Positions 33,976-42,970 are shown, counted from the stretch's first letter. The stretch is 44,685 bases of DNA from Phycisphaerae bacterium (GCA_030426385.1 JAUHYI010000035.1:1-44685); one strand, 5' to 3'. The notes: generated by a model not told the origin, from the letters alone. Numbers and translations are program-made.

Positions 33976-34425
33976 ATGGTTGACGAAATTAAAACGGTCG
34001 CGGGTACGGATGTGAAGCGGATATTGGTTTTGTGTACAGGGAACCGGTGTCGATCGCAGATGGGGGAGGGATGGTTGCGACATTTTTTGGGTGAACGCGG
34101 AGAGGTTAAGAGTGCCGGGACGCAGCCAAAAGGGGTGCATCCGTTGGCGATTGCGGTGATGGCAGAGGCAGGCGTGGATATCAGTGGGCACACCTCGGAT
34201 CATGTGGATCAGTATCGCGAGGAAGATTTTGATGTGGTGGTGACGGTGTGCGACAGCGCGAAGGAAGCATGCCCGACGTTTCCGGGAGCGAAGCGCGTGG
34301 TGCATCATTCGTTCGAAGATCCGGATCAGGCGGGGCTGAGTGACGCTGAATTGCGTGCGTTGTTTGTGCGAGTGCGCGATGAAATTCGTGATTGGGCGCA
34401 GGCGCTTGTGGCAGCGGAGAGGTGA
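33976..34425 (+). CDS. arsC: ArsC-type arsenate reductase / low-MW phosphatase family
   Basis: 149 aa. It has the phosphatase-like loop C20-TGNRC-R26, and the second cysteine pair Cys92 and Cys99 (VCDSAKEAC) that marks thioredoxin-linked arsenate reductases rather than plain tyrosine phosphatases; Asp in FEDPDQA is the general acid. Reduces arsenate to arsenite. No arsR, arsB or acr3 gene is nearby, so it may act alone. GAGGTG lies 5-10 bases before the ATG. Hairpin elements follow the stop. Confidence 0.88.
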   Translation: MVDEIKTVAGTDVKRILVLCTGNRCRSQMGEGWLRHFLGERGEVKSAGTQPKGVHPLAIAVMAEAGVDISGHTSDHVDQYREEDFDVVVTVCDSAKEACPTFPGAKRVVHHSFEDPDQAGLSDAELRALFVRVRDEIRDWAQALVAAER

Positions 34426-34437
34426 GCGTATCGCTAG

Positions 34438-34568
34438 CCGTCACCCTTGGGGGGCGCGGGTGTCATGCGCATCCCACATAGAATTCGCGCGTTAGCCGCC
34501 GCCTTTATGGCGGTGCGAGGATTCGTGTTTGCCTTACGTTTCACGCCGCCATAAAGGCGGCGGCTAAC
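34438..34568. repeat. GTTAGCC hairpin element, copy B plus truncated copy
   Basis: A left-arm fragment (GCTAGCCGTCACCCTTGG, from about 34433) is followed by GCATCCCACATAGAATTCGC and a full hairpin: 34491-34514 pairs with 34545-34568 (GTTAGCCGCCGCCTTTATGG and complement). Confidence 0.85.
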
Positions 34569-34577
34569 TATAAAATC

Positions 34578-34598
34578 AAAACCACGTGCGTGGTTTTT
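34578..34598 (+). terminator. Terminator-like hairpin downstream of arsC
   Basis: AAAACCACG-TG-CGTGGTTTTT: a 9-bp stem and T-rich end. It is also the right flank of GTTAGCC copy B and recurs beside copy E. It lies 150 bases past the arsC stop. Confidence 0.4.
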
Positions 34599-34685
34599 GT
34601 GAAATTGGTGTCATACCAATCCCGTTAAAATTCGTGCACTCTAAAAATCTCCCCACACACACATTGTCCCCACATCTCATCCCTC

Positions 34686-34760
34686 ATACCCATCCCGTTA
34701 AAAACTCGCGCGGCCTCAATTTACCCTTCACACCAACCCCCGGTATTCACCGGGGGCTAA
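34686..34760. repeat. CCCCCGG hairpin element with CCCGTTAAAA end
   Basis: ATACCCATCCCGTTAAAAAC then TCGCGCGG at the left, and the hairpin CCCCCGGTATTCACCGGGGG at 34737-34756. The reverse layout is at 29694-29755. Confidence 0.75.
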
Positions 34761-34805
34761 CAAAAACCTACACGCGAGTATTTATCGTAATACGTATCAC
34801 ATGCT

Positions 34806-34887
34806 CCCCGGTATTCATCGGGGGCTAAGAGCAGAACCAATCCAATTGTAGGATTTGGTGTTTAGCGGGCGACGCGCCAGCGTCCCG
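34806..34887. repeat. Composite two-hairpin module, copy 1
   Basis: CCCCGGTATTCATCGGGG, a ~40-base spacer (AACCAATCCAATTGTA...TTTA), then GCGGGCGACGCGCCAGCGTC then CCG. The same order occurs at 44436-44504. Confidence 0.75.
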
Positions 34888-35049
34888 TTTCGTAGGCGGG
34901 AAACGTCTTTGTGTTATAGACGCAAACGCAACTATAAATGGGAATGCTATAGCACGAATACTTCACGTAATTCGTAGCAGGGATTTGTTGACGGTGAGAC
35001 GCGAGGGATAGAGCTAGAGCCTGACAAACCGCTCTAATAGCCGAGCGTT

Positions 35050-36174
35050 TTAGAAGTCGAGGACGAGCGCGCCGTAGTATTTCAGATCGTTATTTTCTGC
35101 CGAGCCGTTGGTTTCGGATTCGTATTCGTTTTCGATGCCGATTTTGAGTTTCATGCCACGTGCGTGATCGATTTTGATGAGCCATTCGCCACGGGTGACC
35201 ATGCGGAACTCTGCTTCCTCAGCCAGGTCGGGATATAAATCCACCGAGCCGGACAGGGAGTGAGACTTGTTGATTTTCCACTTGACGATTGACGTGGATA
35301 GCAAACCTTCGGGATAGGTTTGGTTTTCGTCGCCGAATTCGTGCGTGGCACCACCGCCGATGCGGGTTTCCATGCGGAAGTCGTCGGTGTCGAACAGGGT
35401 GAACCCGAAGCCAGCGAACGTGCTGATGCGATGTTCCCACGCGGCGAACTTGTCGAACTTGTACTGGGCACGCACGAAGGTGAACCATGAACTTTCAGGC
35501 AATAGCCAGTCTTTGTTCAAATAGATTTCTGCCTGATTGCGGTTGGTGTTACCGCGCGAGGTTCCCAGATAGTAGTGGGAACGAAAATCCCAGCGGTCGG
35601 TTTTGTCGGCCTTGTTGGCCTTGAAAGCGATGCGGAAATTGGTGGTGGTGCTATTGCCCTCTGACCCGTTGAGGCCGAGTTCGATGCGTTTTTTCCAATC
35701 GTCGAAAAAGCCGGGCTTGTCGGACTTGGCCTCGAGCGCGGGCTTCTTGTCGGCGGGCTTGGGGGGAGTGGGCTTAGCGGGCGCTGGTTTTGCCGCAGGC
35801 TTGGGCGCTGGCTTTTTCACAGGTGCGGGCTTGGCTGCAGGTTCATTTTTTTCCACCACCGGCGTTTTGGGGTTCGCTGGGGAAACTGAGGGGGTGGGGG
35901 TGGGGGTGGGGGGGGGGGCGGTGATTTTGGATTTGGGGACGACGATCTCGCCAAGCACGGGGTGCTTGAAGACGATTTGCTTGTCATCCTGGCTGATAAG
36001 CGTGCCTGAGAGGGTTTCGCCGGTGATCAGTTTGAGCTGATACGCCTGTTCGGGCGATTGGTTTTCAGAGGTTTGGGCCTGTCCGATAACCGGGGACAGG
36101 GCGATCAGGATCGCTGCGGCTGTGAAGATAGGCAGGATTTTTCGATGTTTTGGATGTCTCATCGTATGATCCAT
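35050..36174 (-). CDS. DUF481-type outer-membrane beta-barrel protein
   Basis: 374 aa. A signal peptide (1-33, cut near IGQAQT) precedes a small beta domain (LKLITGETLSGTLISQDDKQ), an 80-residue Ala/Pro/Lys-rich linker (about 83-158, with PPPTPTPTPS and repeated KPAPKPAAKPAPAKP) and a DUF481 domain (FFDDWKKRIELGLNGSEGNS to the end). Alternating aromatic strands and a C-terminal Phe (GALVLDF) fit an outer-membrane barrel. The linker could span the periplasm or peptidoglycan. The function of DUF481 is unknown. Starts at 36174 or 36162 are both possible; the ribosome site is weak. Confidence 0.85.
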   Translation of the reverse strand: MDHTMRHPKHRKILPIFTAAAILIALSPVIGQAQTSENQSPEQAYQLKLITGETLSGTLISQDDKQIVFKHPVLGEIVVPKSKITAPPPTPTPTPSVSPANPKTPVVEKNEPAAKPAPVKKPAPKPAAKPAPAKPTPPKPADKKPALEAKSDKPGFFDDWKKRIELGLNGSEGNSTTTNFRIAFKANKADKTDRWDFRSHYYLGTSRGNTNRNQAEIYLNKDWLLPESSWFTFVRAQYKFDKFAAWEHRISTFAGFGFTLFDTDDFRMETRIGGGATHEFGDENQTYPEGLLSTSIVKWKINKSHSLSGSVDLYPDLAEEAEFRMVTRGEWLIKIDHARGMKLKIGIENEYESETNGSAENNDLKYYGALVLDF

Positions 36175-36891
36175 TTCCGTGTTTGACGGGTGGGGTGCCG
36201 GTATGTTCCCGCGTTTGCGAAAAAAAATATAATTCGCAGGTCAAACACAGATCAAATATCAAATATTGGTCGTCGCTGGATTTGCGACCGTTGCTCGTCA
36301 GTTCTCACAAAGGTTTTACGTCAGTTCACGTCTAATTTTGCTGGTCATCGGTTTATATCGGTTTATGACCGTGTCATCGTAAAAAGGATGACGAGCCAGC
36401 CAAAAAAACTCAGGAAAAGGCCAGTGGTGCGGGTTAGGTAATTTAGGGGAACGGCTGAACGCGTTGGCCCTGGGACTTAATTAGGCGTGCGAGTATAACA
36501 AATGCCGTATGCGATGAGTAGGAAAAGGCGTCGAAAATGGAACAGAAAATCGAGTTGTTTTTACGATTCAGTCATGAGGTAAATTGAAAAACATCCCCCC
36601 CCCCACATTCCCCCCACAGCCCCCCCACAGCCCCCCCACAGCCCCCCCACATTACCCCCGTATTTCCCCACTGGCCCCGCATTCTCGACAATGCCGTACA
36701 AAATCTGGGGCAATTTAACTAGTTTCCCCCGGCGACTCGCAGGGGGCTAATGTTAATTTGGGCGGGCCGGCGAGCTATGTGTCACAGGTCGGGATTTTTG
36801 TGTGAAGCAGAAAGGGTGATGTAACGTGGTGGAACACTTGCTACGCATACGTAGCAATTCGGTTTCATCAATTTTAATCACACCACTTTAA
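36175..36891. other. Intergenic region with C-rich tandem repeats and hairpins
   Basis: About 700 bases without a credible gene. 36592-36650 is a C-rich tandem (three CCCCCCCACAG-like units). Hairpins: CCCCCGGCGACTCGCAGGGG (36726-36745, a variant of the CCCCCGG family) and TTGCTACGCATACGTAGCAA (36838-36857, 8-bp stem), the latter 35 bases past the pyrG stop and possibly its 3' hairpin. Confidence 0.65.
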
Positions 36892-38772
36892 TCACACCGC
36901 GACGTGTTCATTTTTTTTTGTGGTGTAGAACCAGCGTGGGTTGATGTCGTCCGGCGAAAGCGTGGGGTACGCGTGACGGACAGAAGCGGCGACCAGGCCC
37001 ATGAACAGCGGGTGCGGGCGGATGGGTCGGCCCAGCAATTCGGGGTGGTACTGAGCGCCAATGAAATACGGATGTGCGTTTTTGCCCGTCGTGCCTAATT
37101 CCAACACCTGCATAATCGGCTGCTCGGGGTGGTGGCCGGAAAAAGTCATGCCGTGCTTGTTGAGTCGTTCGATGTATTGCGGATCGACCTCGAAACGATG
37201 GCGGAAGCGTTCGCGAATGGTGAACGGTTTGTCAGCCGATTTGCCGGGTACGGCGGAGGGTTGGGAATCGCGATAGAGGTGAGCGGCGAAGGTGTTGGGT
37301 TCGATCAGAACGTCCTTGCCGCCGAGTCGCATGTTGCCGCCGAGGCCTTCGATTTTTTTCTGGTCGGGAAGAATGCTGATGACCGGGTGGGGCGATTGTG
37401 GATCGAATTCGGTGGAACCGGCGTCAGGCAAACCGCATACATTGCGGGCAAATTCGACGACGGCCATTTGGAATCCCAGACAGATGCCGAGGTAGGGCAG
37501 TTGCGATTCCCGGCAATGTTGGACGCATGCGATTTTGGATTCGGTGCCACGTACGCCGAACCCGCCGGGCACGATCACGCCGTCAAGGCCGGCCAATCGT
37601 TCGGGGACTTGATGGGGTTCGATGGTGGTGGTGTCGATCCAGACGGTTTCGACCTGGGTATTGAGATAAGCCCCGCAATGTTCGAGTGCTTTGTCGATCG
37701 AAGCGTAGGCATCGCGCAACGCGGCGTACTTGCCGGTGATGCCGATGCGTGTGGTGTGCTTTCGTGTGCTGGTGAGCTTGGTGAGGAATGTTGACCAGAC
37801 GGCGCGGGCGTTGTCCTCATGAATCGGATCGACGCGATCGTGGAGGTTGAGAAGGGTGAGGATTTCATTGTCGAGCCGAGCCTGTCGCATGGCATCGGGA
37901 ATGGTGTAAATCGATTCGCGGTCATGCATGGAAAAGACGCGTTTTTCGGGCACGCCGGAAAACATAGCGATTTTCTGACGGGCTGAGCGTGTGACTTCGT
38001 TCTGAGCACGGCAGGCCACGAGGTGGGGCTTGATGCCGGTCTCCATGAGTTTCTTGAGGCCGAGCTGCGCGGCTTTGGATTTTTGTTCACCCAGGGCAGG
38101 TGGTTCGATGATGTAGGTCAGCGCGACAAAACAAACGCTGTCCTCGCCTTCCTCGAAAGCGAGCTGACGCAGGGCTTCGATGTAGAACCAGTTTTCGTAG
38201 TCGCCCACGGTGCCGCCGACTTCGATGAACACGACGTCAGCGTTTTGCTTGACGGCCAAGTCGCGCAGTTTGTATTTCACTTCGCCGGTGACATGGGGAA
38301 TCATCTGCACATCTCGGCCGAGGTATCCGCCGTGACGTTCTTTGTCGAGCACGCCACGGAAAACCTGTCCCGAGGTGATGAAGTTATCTTTGGAAAGATT
38401 CTGGTCGAGCATGCGCTCGTAGGTGCCCAGATCCATGTCGGTTTCCATGCCGTCGTCGAGGACGAACACTTCGCCATGTCGATAGGGATTGAGCGTGCCC
38501 GAGTCGATATTGAGGTAGCCCTCCATTTTGATGGGGGCGACGGTCAGGCCTTTGTCTTTTAATAGTTTGGCCAGCGAACTGGAAAAAATTCCCTTGCCCA
38601 GTCCGGACATGACGGTGCCAAGCACGGCTACGAATTTATGACGACCGGGCCGATACCCTTCGGGCATCGGATTGAAAAATTCAGATTCATGGGTCTGGTG
38701 ACCGGCGTCGGCTAAAACGCTCTGAGTGTCGCGGGCGGGATCAAACGAATTATCGGTTTTACTGGGGGGCAT
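36892..38772 (-). CDS. pyrG: CTP synthase, divergent type
   Basis: 626 aa; makes CTP from UTP with glutamine and ATP. The synthetase domain shows GTVMSGLGKGIFSSSLAKLL, GEVFVLDDGMETDMDLGTYE, KERHGGYLGRDVQMIPHVTG and IEVGGTVGDYENW. The amidotransferase domain shows GVIVPGGFGVRG, GICLGFQM with the catalytic Cys, and GAQYHPE. Compared with typical PyrG, GGVVSSLGKG reads GTVMSGLGKG and KxDPYLN reads KMEGYLN, and there is a ~45-residue N-terminal extension. The start at 38772 (ATG) is preferred to a GTG at 38787; a later ATG at 38667 would remove most of the extension. kdsB lies upstream on the same strand, a pairing common in Gram-negative bacteria because KdsB consumes CTP. Confidence 0.93.
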   Translation of the reverse strand: MPPSKTDNSFDPARDTQSVLADAGHQTHESEFFNPMPEGYRPGRHKFVAVLGTVMSGLGKGIFSSSLAKLLKDKGLTVAPIKMEGYLNIDSGTLNPYRHGEVFVLDDGMETDMDLGTYERMLDQNLSKDNFITSGQVFRGVLDKERHGGYLGRDVQMIPHVTGEVKYKLRDLAVKQNADVVFIEVGGTVGDYENWFYIEALRQLAFEEGEDSVCFVALTYIIEPPALGEQKSKAAQLGLKKLMETGIKPHLVACRAQNEVTRSARQKIAMFSGVPEKRVFSMHDRESIYTIPDAMRQARLDNEILTLLNLHDRVDPIHEDNARAVWSTFLTKLTSTRKHTTRIGITGKYAALRDAYASIDKALEHCGAYLNTQVETVWIDTTTIEPHQVPERLAGLDGVIVPGGFGVRGTESKIACVQHCRESQLPYLGICLGFQMAVVEFARNVCGLPDAGSTEFDPQSPHPVISILPDQKKIEGLGGNMRLGGKDVLIEPNTFAAHLYRDSQPSAVPGKSADKPFTIRERFRHRFEVDPQYIERLNKHGMTFSGHHPEQPIMQVLELGTTGKNAHPYFIGAQYHPELLGRPIRPHPLFMGLVAASVRHAYPTLSPDDINPRWFYTTKKNEHVAV

Positions 38773-38843
38773 GATTGTTTGTACCACGTAGCCCCATACG
38801 AATCAACTCCCCCCTCCACGCCCCCCCCACGCCCGGTACTGGG

Positions 38844-38952
38844 CTAGTCTGAATTTTCTGACGAGCCGCGACCGTCAGGGAGCGGGGGGGGCGGGCCTGC
38901 AATACGGAAACCCGCTTCCTGACGGTCGCGGCTCGTTGTTTTTTCAAACTAG
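38844..38952. repeat. 109-bp element with 42-bp inverted repeats
   Basis: Left arm 38844-38886 (CTAGTCTGAA ... GACGAGCCGCGACCGTCAGG ... AGCGGG) pairs with right arm 38911-38952. The central 20 bp of the arms (GAGCCGCGACCGTCAGG) is exact, and the ends are CTAG. From memory, similar words occur widely in planctomycete intergenic DNA; not checked. Confidence 0.9.
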
Positions 38953-39040
38953 TCCACTACCCCCCCCACCCCACATTTCCCCAGTGCTATTGATGGGGTG
39001 AGGTTTACGTCTCTTTCCTTCCACACGCCTCTTGTACGCA

Positions 39041-39166
39041 TCCCATTTAGAACTCGCGCGTTAGCCGCCGCCTTTAGGCGGCGCGACGGCGTGTGTTTTC
39101 GCCAGGGTTCGCGCTGCCATAAAGGCGGCGGCTAACAGAGAATCACGCGTCAGAAATTTATGGAAT
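39041..39166. repeat. GTTAGCC hairpin element, copy C
   Basis: Left end CGCATCCCATTTAGAACTCG; hairpin arms 39060-39085 and 39113-39136 (GTTAGCCGCCGCCTTTA and complement); right end AATCACGCGTCAGAAATTTA then TGGAATCC. The outer ends pair imperfectly, MITE-like. Confidence 0.85.
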
Positions 39167-39221
39167 CCGTATTGCCGCATGTTTATCCACATCAGCATCC
39201 ACCGCCGTTGTCTGCACGCAT

Positions 39222-39584
39222 TCACGGTGTCGGTTCTGTCCGTTCTGCCTGCGCTGACGGCACATCCAGTCGCGTCAGCGGCACATCCTTGATCGTGATC
39301 GGCTGGCCCCAGATTTCATGCACCGTGCTCCACTTCTCAATGTGCTTGGGGTTCGGCGTCAAAATGACATCCACCCGATCAATTTTCGCGTCCAGTTCGT
39401 TAATCGTCATGCCACCCGATGTTTTGGTGCGCTTCCCTGAACTCGTTGACTTTTCGACCGCGATCAAACCATAGCGGTGTGTCTGCTCGCCCATTTTCAA
39501 ATCAATATCAAAACTTACCGACATCGGCAGTTTGTCATTGAATTCATAATCGAGGGTCACGTTCTTTTTATCTTTCAATGGCAT
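39222..39584 (-). CDS. Small protein of unknown function overlapping kdsB
   Basis: 120 aa from the ATG at 39584, which overlaps the last 17 bases of kdsB in another frame; a GTG at 39560 would avoid most of the overlap. There is no signal peptide. The sequence alternates beta-like stretches (SVSFDIDLKMGEQTHRYGLI, KIDRVDVILTPNPKHIEKWS, IWGQPITIKDVPLTRLDV) with a Ser/Thr/Lys loop. It does not resemble a known family to me. It may be coupled to kdsB translation, or be the C-terminal remnant of a larger protein. No matching N-terminal piece was found upstream. Confidence 0.5.
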   Translation of the reverse strand: MPLKDKKNVTLDYEFNDKLPMSVSFDIDLKMGEQTHRYGLIAVEKSTSSGKRTKTSGGMTINELDAKIDRVDVILTPNPKHIEKWSTVHEIWGQPITIKDVPLTRLDVPSAQAERTEPTP

Positions 39585-40353
39585 GCCGCGCGACGAACGC
39601 CGCGTATTGTTCGGGCGTGTCGATGCCTGCGGGGGTGGCATCGGTGATACCTACTGCGATGCGATGGCCGTGTTCGATGACGCGTAATTGTTCGAGGCTT
39701 TCAGCCTGTTCCAAAGGGGTGGGCGACAGGGCCACGTAGGTATCCAGAAAATGTCGGCGATAGGCGTACATGCCCAGGTGCTTGTAAATCGAATGTGGTT
39801 TTTCAGGATTGGGATCGCGCACGAACGGAATTGCACTGCGGGAAAAATACATCGCATAGCCACGCTGATCCATCACCAGTTTGACGATGTTGGGATTGGT
39901 GATGTCGACTGATTCATGCAATGGACTGCCGAGTGTAGCCATCGCGGCGCTGCGGTCGTCATTGGTTTTTTCGGTGGCCAATCGTGCGACAATCGTTTCA
40001 ATGATGGCCGGTTCAATTTCCGGTTCATCGCCTTGTACGTTGACGATGATGGCGTTGGGATCAGTGATGTTGAGCGTCGCCACAGCCTCGGCCAAACGTG
40101 AGGTGCCGTTGGGATGATCCTCGCGAGTCATAACATATTCGCCGCCGAATTTTTTAACCGCCTGGGCAATGCGCTCGTCATCGGTGGCCACGACCACGCG
40201 TGACAGACACGGGGCTAACAGCGTGGATTCGACCACATGTTGGATCAACGGCTTACCCGTTTCGTCGGCCAACGGCTTGCCCGGGAAACGCGTTGAGGCG
40301 TACCGGGCGGGAATGATCGCAATAACCGGAGCATCGACGCGGGAGTTAGGCAT
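39568..40353 (-). CDS. kdsB: 3-deoxy-manno-octulosonate cytidylyltransferase
   Basis: 261 aa, cytoplasmic; activates Kdo with CTP for lipopolysaccharide core synthesis. The nucleotide-binding start is AIIPARYASTRFPGKPL (residues 12-28), then VVVATDDERI, EDHPNGTSRLAEAV, IIVNVQGDEPEIEP and YKHLGMYAYRRHFL, all family hallmarks. Its presence implies a Gram-negative outer membrane with Kdo. It sits upstream of the 39222 frame and, further on, pyrG. The ATG at 40353 matches the usual family start; no strong ribosome site. Confidence 0.95.
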   Translation of the reverse strand: MPNSRVDAPVIAIIPARYASTRFPGKPLADETGKPLIQHVVESTLLAPCLSRVVVATDDERIAQAVKKFGGEYVMTREDHPNGTSRLAEAVATLNITDPNAIIVNVQGDEPEIEPAIIETIVARLATEKTNDDRSAAMATLGSPLHESVDITNPNIVKLVMDQRGYAMYFSRSAIPFVRDPNPEKPHSIYKHLGMYAYRRHFLDTYVALSPTPLEQAESLEQLRVIEHGHRIAVGITDATPAGIDTPEQYAAFVARHAIER

Positions 40354-40488
40354 AGGTAGATATGGATGGGTTTTGCGTGGTAATCGCGTTGGGAGTGCGA
40401 GGGGAACGTGCGAGTGGGCAGAAGCGTACGGGGAACCTGGTGGGAAAAACGCGCGAGGGAATGCGGGGAAACGTGGGGGGGTGGGGGG

Positions 40489-42063
40489 TTAGGTGCGTAG
40501 TTCGGAGAGTAGGGTGCGCAGTCCGTCGAGACGTTTGGCAATGTCGCGGAAATTGATGCGTGCCTGCAAAATTTCGGACGCTAACGCTTCAGCCTTTTGG
40601 GCGTACTCGAGTGATTTTTCCTGACGGGCGATTTGCTCGAGCAGGTCCATCAGTTGATAGCGAACAGTCAGTGCTGCGCCGTCGGTGCCGGGGTAGCGTT
40701 CGACAGCTTTGTGCAGTGCCTCAGCCGCTTCTTTGAGCCAACCTTTTTGCTGGTAACCCTGTCCCAGATGCATCAAGGCCTGGCCCTGAATTTTCGGATC
40801 GTTCTGCACTTGTTGGAATACCGCGATGGCATCATCCACTTTCTTGAACGACAACAGGCGTTTGCCCATTTCGAATCGGGCTTGATTGTCGTTGGGAAAA
40901 TGTTTGACGCGATCGGTGTATTCGTGCAATTCGAATTGCATCATCTTGCGGTAAAAATCTTCGAACTTCTGTTTCAGTTCCGCGTTGTCCGGGTCGGCCT
41001 GGTGTTTGGTTTTCAAGGCCCGGTACTGGTTTTTCATCCAACGCATGGTGATGTCGCCCATGCGCAGTTTGAATCGATACTCATTGGTTTTTTCGTAGGC
41101 TTGCTTGAGGAGGGAGACCGCTTGCTTATCGCCAGCGTCGCCTTCTTTTTGCACCAGCACATCGACCAACAGCATCAGCTTGTCGCCGTTGTCCGCGTCG
41201 TCTTTGTAATCCTGCAAGCGTTCGGCAATCAGGCCATCGAGTGACGAGCCGCGTTGCTTGGCGGCCGGGGCTGCTTTGCGGGTTTCTTCGGTTTGTTGTT
41301 TGCGGATTTCATCACGACGTTCGTCGGCATCGTCACGGTTTTGGCCGTACCCGCCTTTGTACATCGCTTCTTCGGTTTCGAGATCGCGTAAACGTTCAAT
41401 CAAACTATCGTCGTTCTGATCCAACGTGATCGCCCGACGGGCGCATTCGACGGCTTTGTCCCATCCCCCGAAGCGTGAAAACAAATCGATCAATTTCACA
41501 TAAACCGATTTGGATCGCTTCTTGGCCCCGTCGTTAATTTCCATGCCGCGCTCGCCGAGCCAGTACGCCACTTCCCCCATGTTCAGCTCGTCTTCAACTT
41601 CATCGGCATCAATGGCTTTTTCCATGGCCTTGAGCACATGATCCACATTGGTGGGGTCCTTGGCCCATAGCTTCTCGGCGTCGAGCATCTTGGCAATCGA
41701 ACCTTTGCCGATGCTTTTGAACTTCTCGGCCATGCCTGCGGGCTTACCGCCGGATACCTTGCGACGTACGGCAATGTCACGCAACTGGTCGTGTCGGGCG
41801 ATATTGTCCGGATCATGTCGGAGCCCGGAAATGATGCAGTCCACCGCATAGTCCCATTGCTGAGCGTCGGCGACGGTCTGGGCATGTTCAAAAAATCGCG
41901 TAGCCTTGCGTGCGTCACGACGAAAATCCGTGTCTACACTCCCTCCACCGCTCCCTCCGCCACTTGCGCCACTGTCACCGGTTGAGCTACTTCCGCTATC
42001 GGTTGACGTATCGCCCTTGGCACTGGCGTCCTTGTCTTTCTTCTTACCGAATAGTTTGGCCAT
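40489..42063 (-). CDS. TPR-repeat protein
   Basis: 524 aa, apparently cytoplasmic, no signal peptide. A basic start (MAKLFGKKKDKDASAKG) is followed by a Ser/Gly-rich linker (about 20-42) and helical repeats: TPR-like pairs at RKATRFFEHAQTVADAQQWD, GWDKAVECARRAITLDQNDD, ALMHLGQGYQQKGWLKEAAE and EALHKAVERYPGTDGAALTV. A charged middle (about 225-265) looks like a coiled coil. It probably scaffolds a protein complex; the partner is unknown. The start at 42063 is set by GGCGGA about 10 bases upstream; an ATG three codons earlier would sit within that site. It is divergent from dapB. Confidence 0.82.
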   Translation of the reverse strand: MAKLFGKKKDKDASAKGDTSTDSGSSSTGDSGASGGGSGGGSVDTDFRRDARKATRFFEHAQTVADAQQWDYAVDCIISGLRHDPDNIARHDQLRDIAVRRKVSGGKPAGMAEKFKSIGKGSIAKMLDAEKLWAKDPTNVDHVLKAMEKAIDADEVEDELNMGEVAYWLGERGMEINDGAKKRSKSVYVKLIDLFSRFGGWDKAVECARRAITLDQNDDSLIERLRDLETEEAMYKGGYGQNRDDADERRDEIRKQQTEETRKAAPAAKQRGSSLDGLIAERLQDYKDDADNGDKLMLLVDVLVQKEGDAGDKQAVSLLKQAYEKTNEYRFKLRMGDITMRWMKNQYRALKTKHQADPDNAELKQKFEDFYRKMMQFELHEYTDRVKHFPNDNQARFEMGKRLLSFKKVDDAIAVFQQVQNDPKIQGQALMHLGQGYQQKGWLKEAAEALHKAVERYPGTDGAALTVRYQLMDLLEQIARQEKSLEYAQKAEALASEILQARINFRDIAKRLDGLRTLLSELRT

Positions 42064-42196
42064 TGCTAGCATCCGCCTACAGATTTAGTCACATGTGTTA
42101 ATGTAGTTGACGCAGGGGTATGCATCAAACGCGGTGCCCCTTTGGCGACGACTCCTGCCCTTGGAACTGATAACATTTTACGCGGATCAACAGACG

Positions 42197-42970
42197 ATGA
42201 ACACCAAAATTGCAATTCACGGTGCGGCGGGGCGAATGGGACGACGGTTATGTGCGTTGGCCCACGAGGGCGAGGCGATGACGCTGGTTGAGGCGGTGGA
42301 CCGCGCCAATCACCCCGAGATGGGACAGCCGTTTGAGGGCAACGTAGGCCTGTCTGCGGCGTTGTCCGATGTGGGCGACGTGGTCGTCGATTTCAGCGCC
42401 GCAGCGTCCACCGTGCCTGTGATCGATCATTGCGTGGCCCACCACATGGGATTGGTGATCGGCACCACGGGCCTGGGCGATTCCCATCAACAAGCCATCG
42501 ATGCGGCTGCCAAAACCATCCCGGTGATTCAGGCCACCAACTACAGCCTGGTCGTCAATGTTATGCACGACCTGATCGCGCGGGCGGCCAAATTATTCGG
42601 CCCCGACTATGACCTGGAAATTTTAGAAGCGCACCACCGTTATAAAAAAGATGCGCCGTCGGGTACCGCGTTATCGTTGGCACGCACGTTGTGCGAAGCC
42701 ACCGACCGCTCGTTTGAGGACAATGTCAAACTGACCCGGGCTGGCGATGATGCCCCGCGTTTGCCTGATGACATCACCGTGCAGACATTGCGCATTGGGG
42801 ATCATGCGGGCGAACACACGGTTTATTTTGCGGCGCCGGGCGAACGCTTGGAAATCAAACATGTCAGTACCAGTCGCGACAGCTATGCCATCGGTGCGTT
42901 ACGCGCTGCGTGTTGGCTCCATGGTAAAAAGCCAGGCCGATACACGATGCGCGATGTGTTGGGGTTGTGA
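42197..42970 (+). CDS. dapB: 4-hydroxy-tetrahydrodipicolinate reductase
   Basis: 257 aa, cytoplasmic; NAD(P)H-dependent step of the diaminopimelate/lysine pathway, needed for peptidoglycan. NAD(P) site IHGAAGRMGRRL (7-18), VVDFSAAAST, GTTGLGD, and the active-site signature EAHHRYKKDAPSGTA with the His-His and Lys of the family. The C-terminus ends RYTMRDVLGL. The start at 42197 puts the Rossmann strand at the N-terminus; the longer frame would reach almost to the divergent TPR gene and has no support. Confidence 0.95.
   Translation: MNTKIAIHGAAGRMGRRLCALAHEGEAMTLVEAVDRANHPEMGQPFEGNVGLSAALSDVGDVVVDFSAAASTVPVIDHCVAHHMGLVIGTTGLGDSHQQAIDAAAKTIPVIQATNYSLVVNVMHDLIARAAKLFGPDYDLEILEAHHRYKKDAPSGTALSLARTLCEATDRSFEDNVKLTRAGDDAPRLPDDITVQTLRIGDHAGEHTVYFAAPGERLEIKHVSTSRDSYAIGALRAACWLHGKKPGRYTMRDVLGL

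Larger units (their letters stand above)
34426..35049. other. Repeat-rich intergenic region
   Basis: About 620 bases without a gene between convergent arsC and the DUF481 gene. It holds a truncated and a complete GTTAGCC hairpin element, a terminator-like hairpin (34578-34598), two separate CCCGTTAAAA element ends (34614, 34686), three more hairpins and a composite module (34806-34887). It is the densest repeat cluster in the window. Confidence 0.75.
38773..39221. other. Repeat-filled region between kdsB group and pyrG
   Basis: No gene. C-tracts (38807-38829), a very large inverted repeat (38844-38952) and GTTAGCC element copy C (39041-39166) fill it. Any pyrG promoter must lie in or between these. 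Confidence 0.65.

Noticed and set aside
40832..41244. Frames opposite the TPR gene
   Set aside because: Shadow frames with no motif; the TPR protein is well supported.
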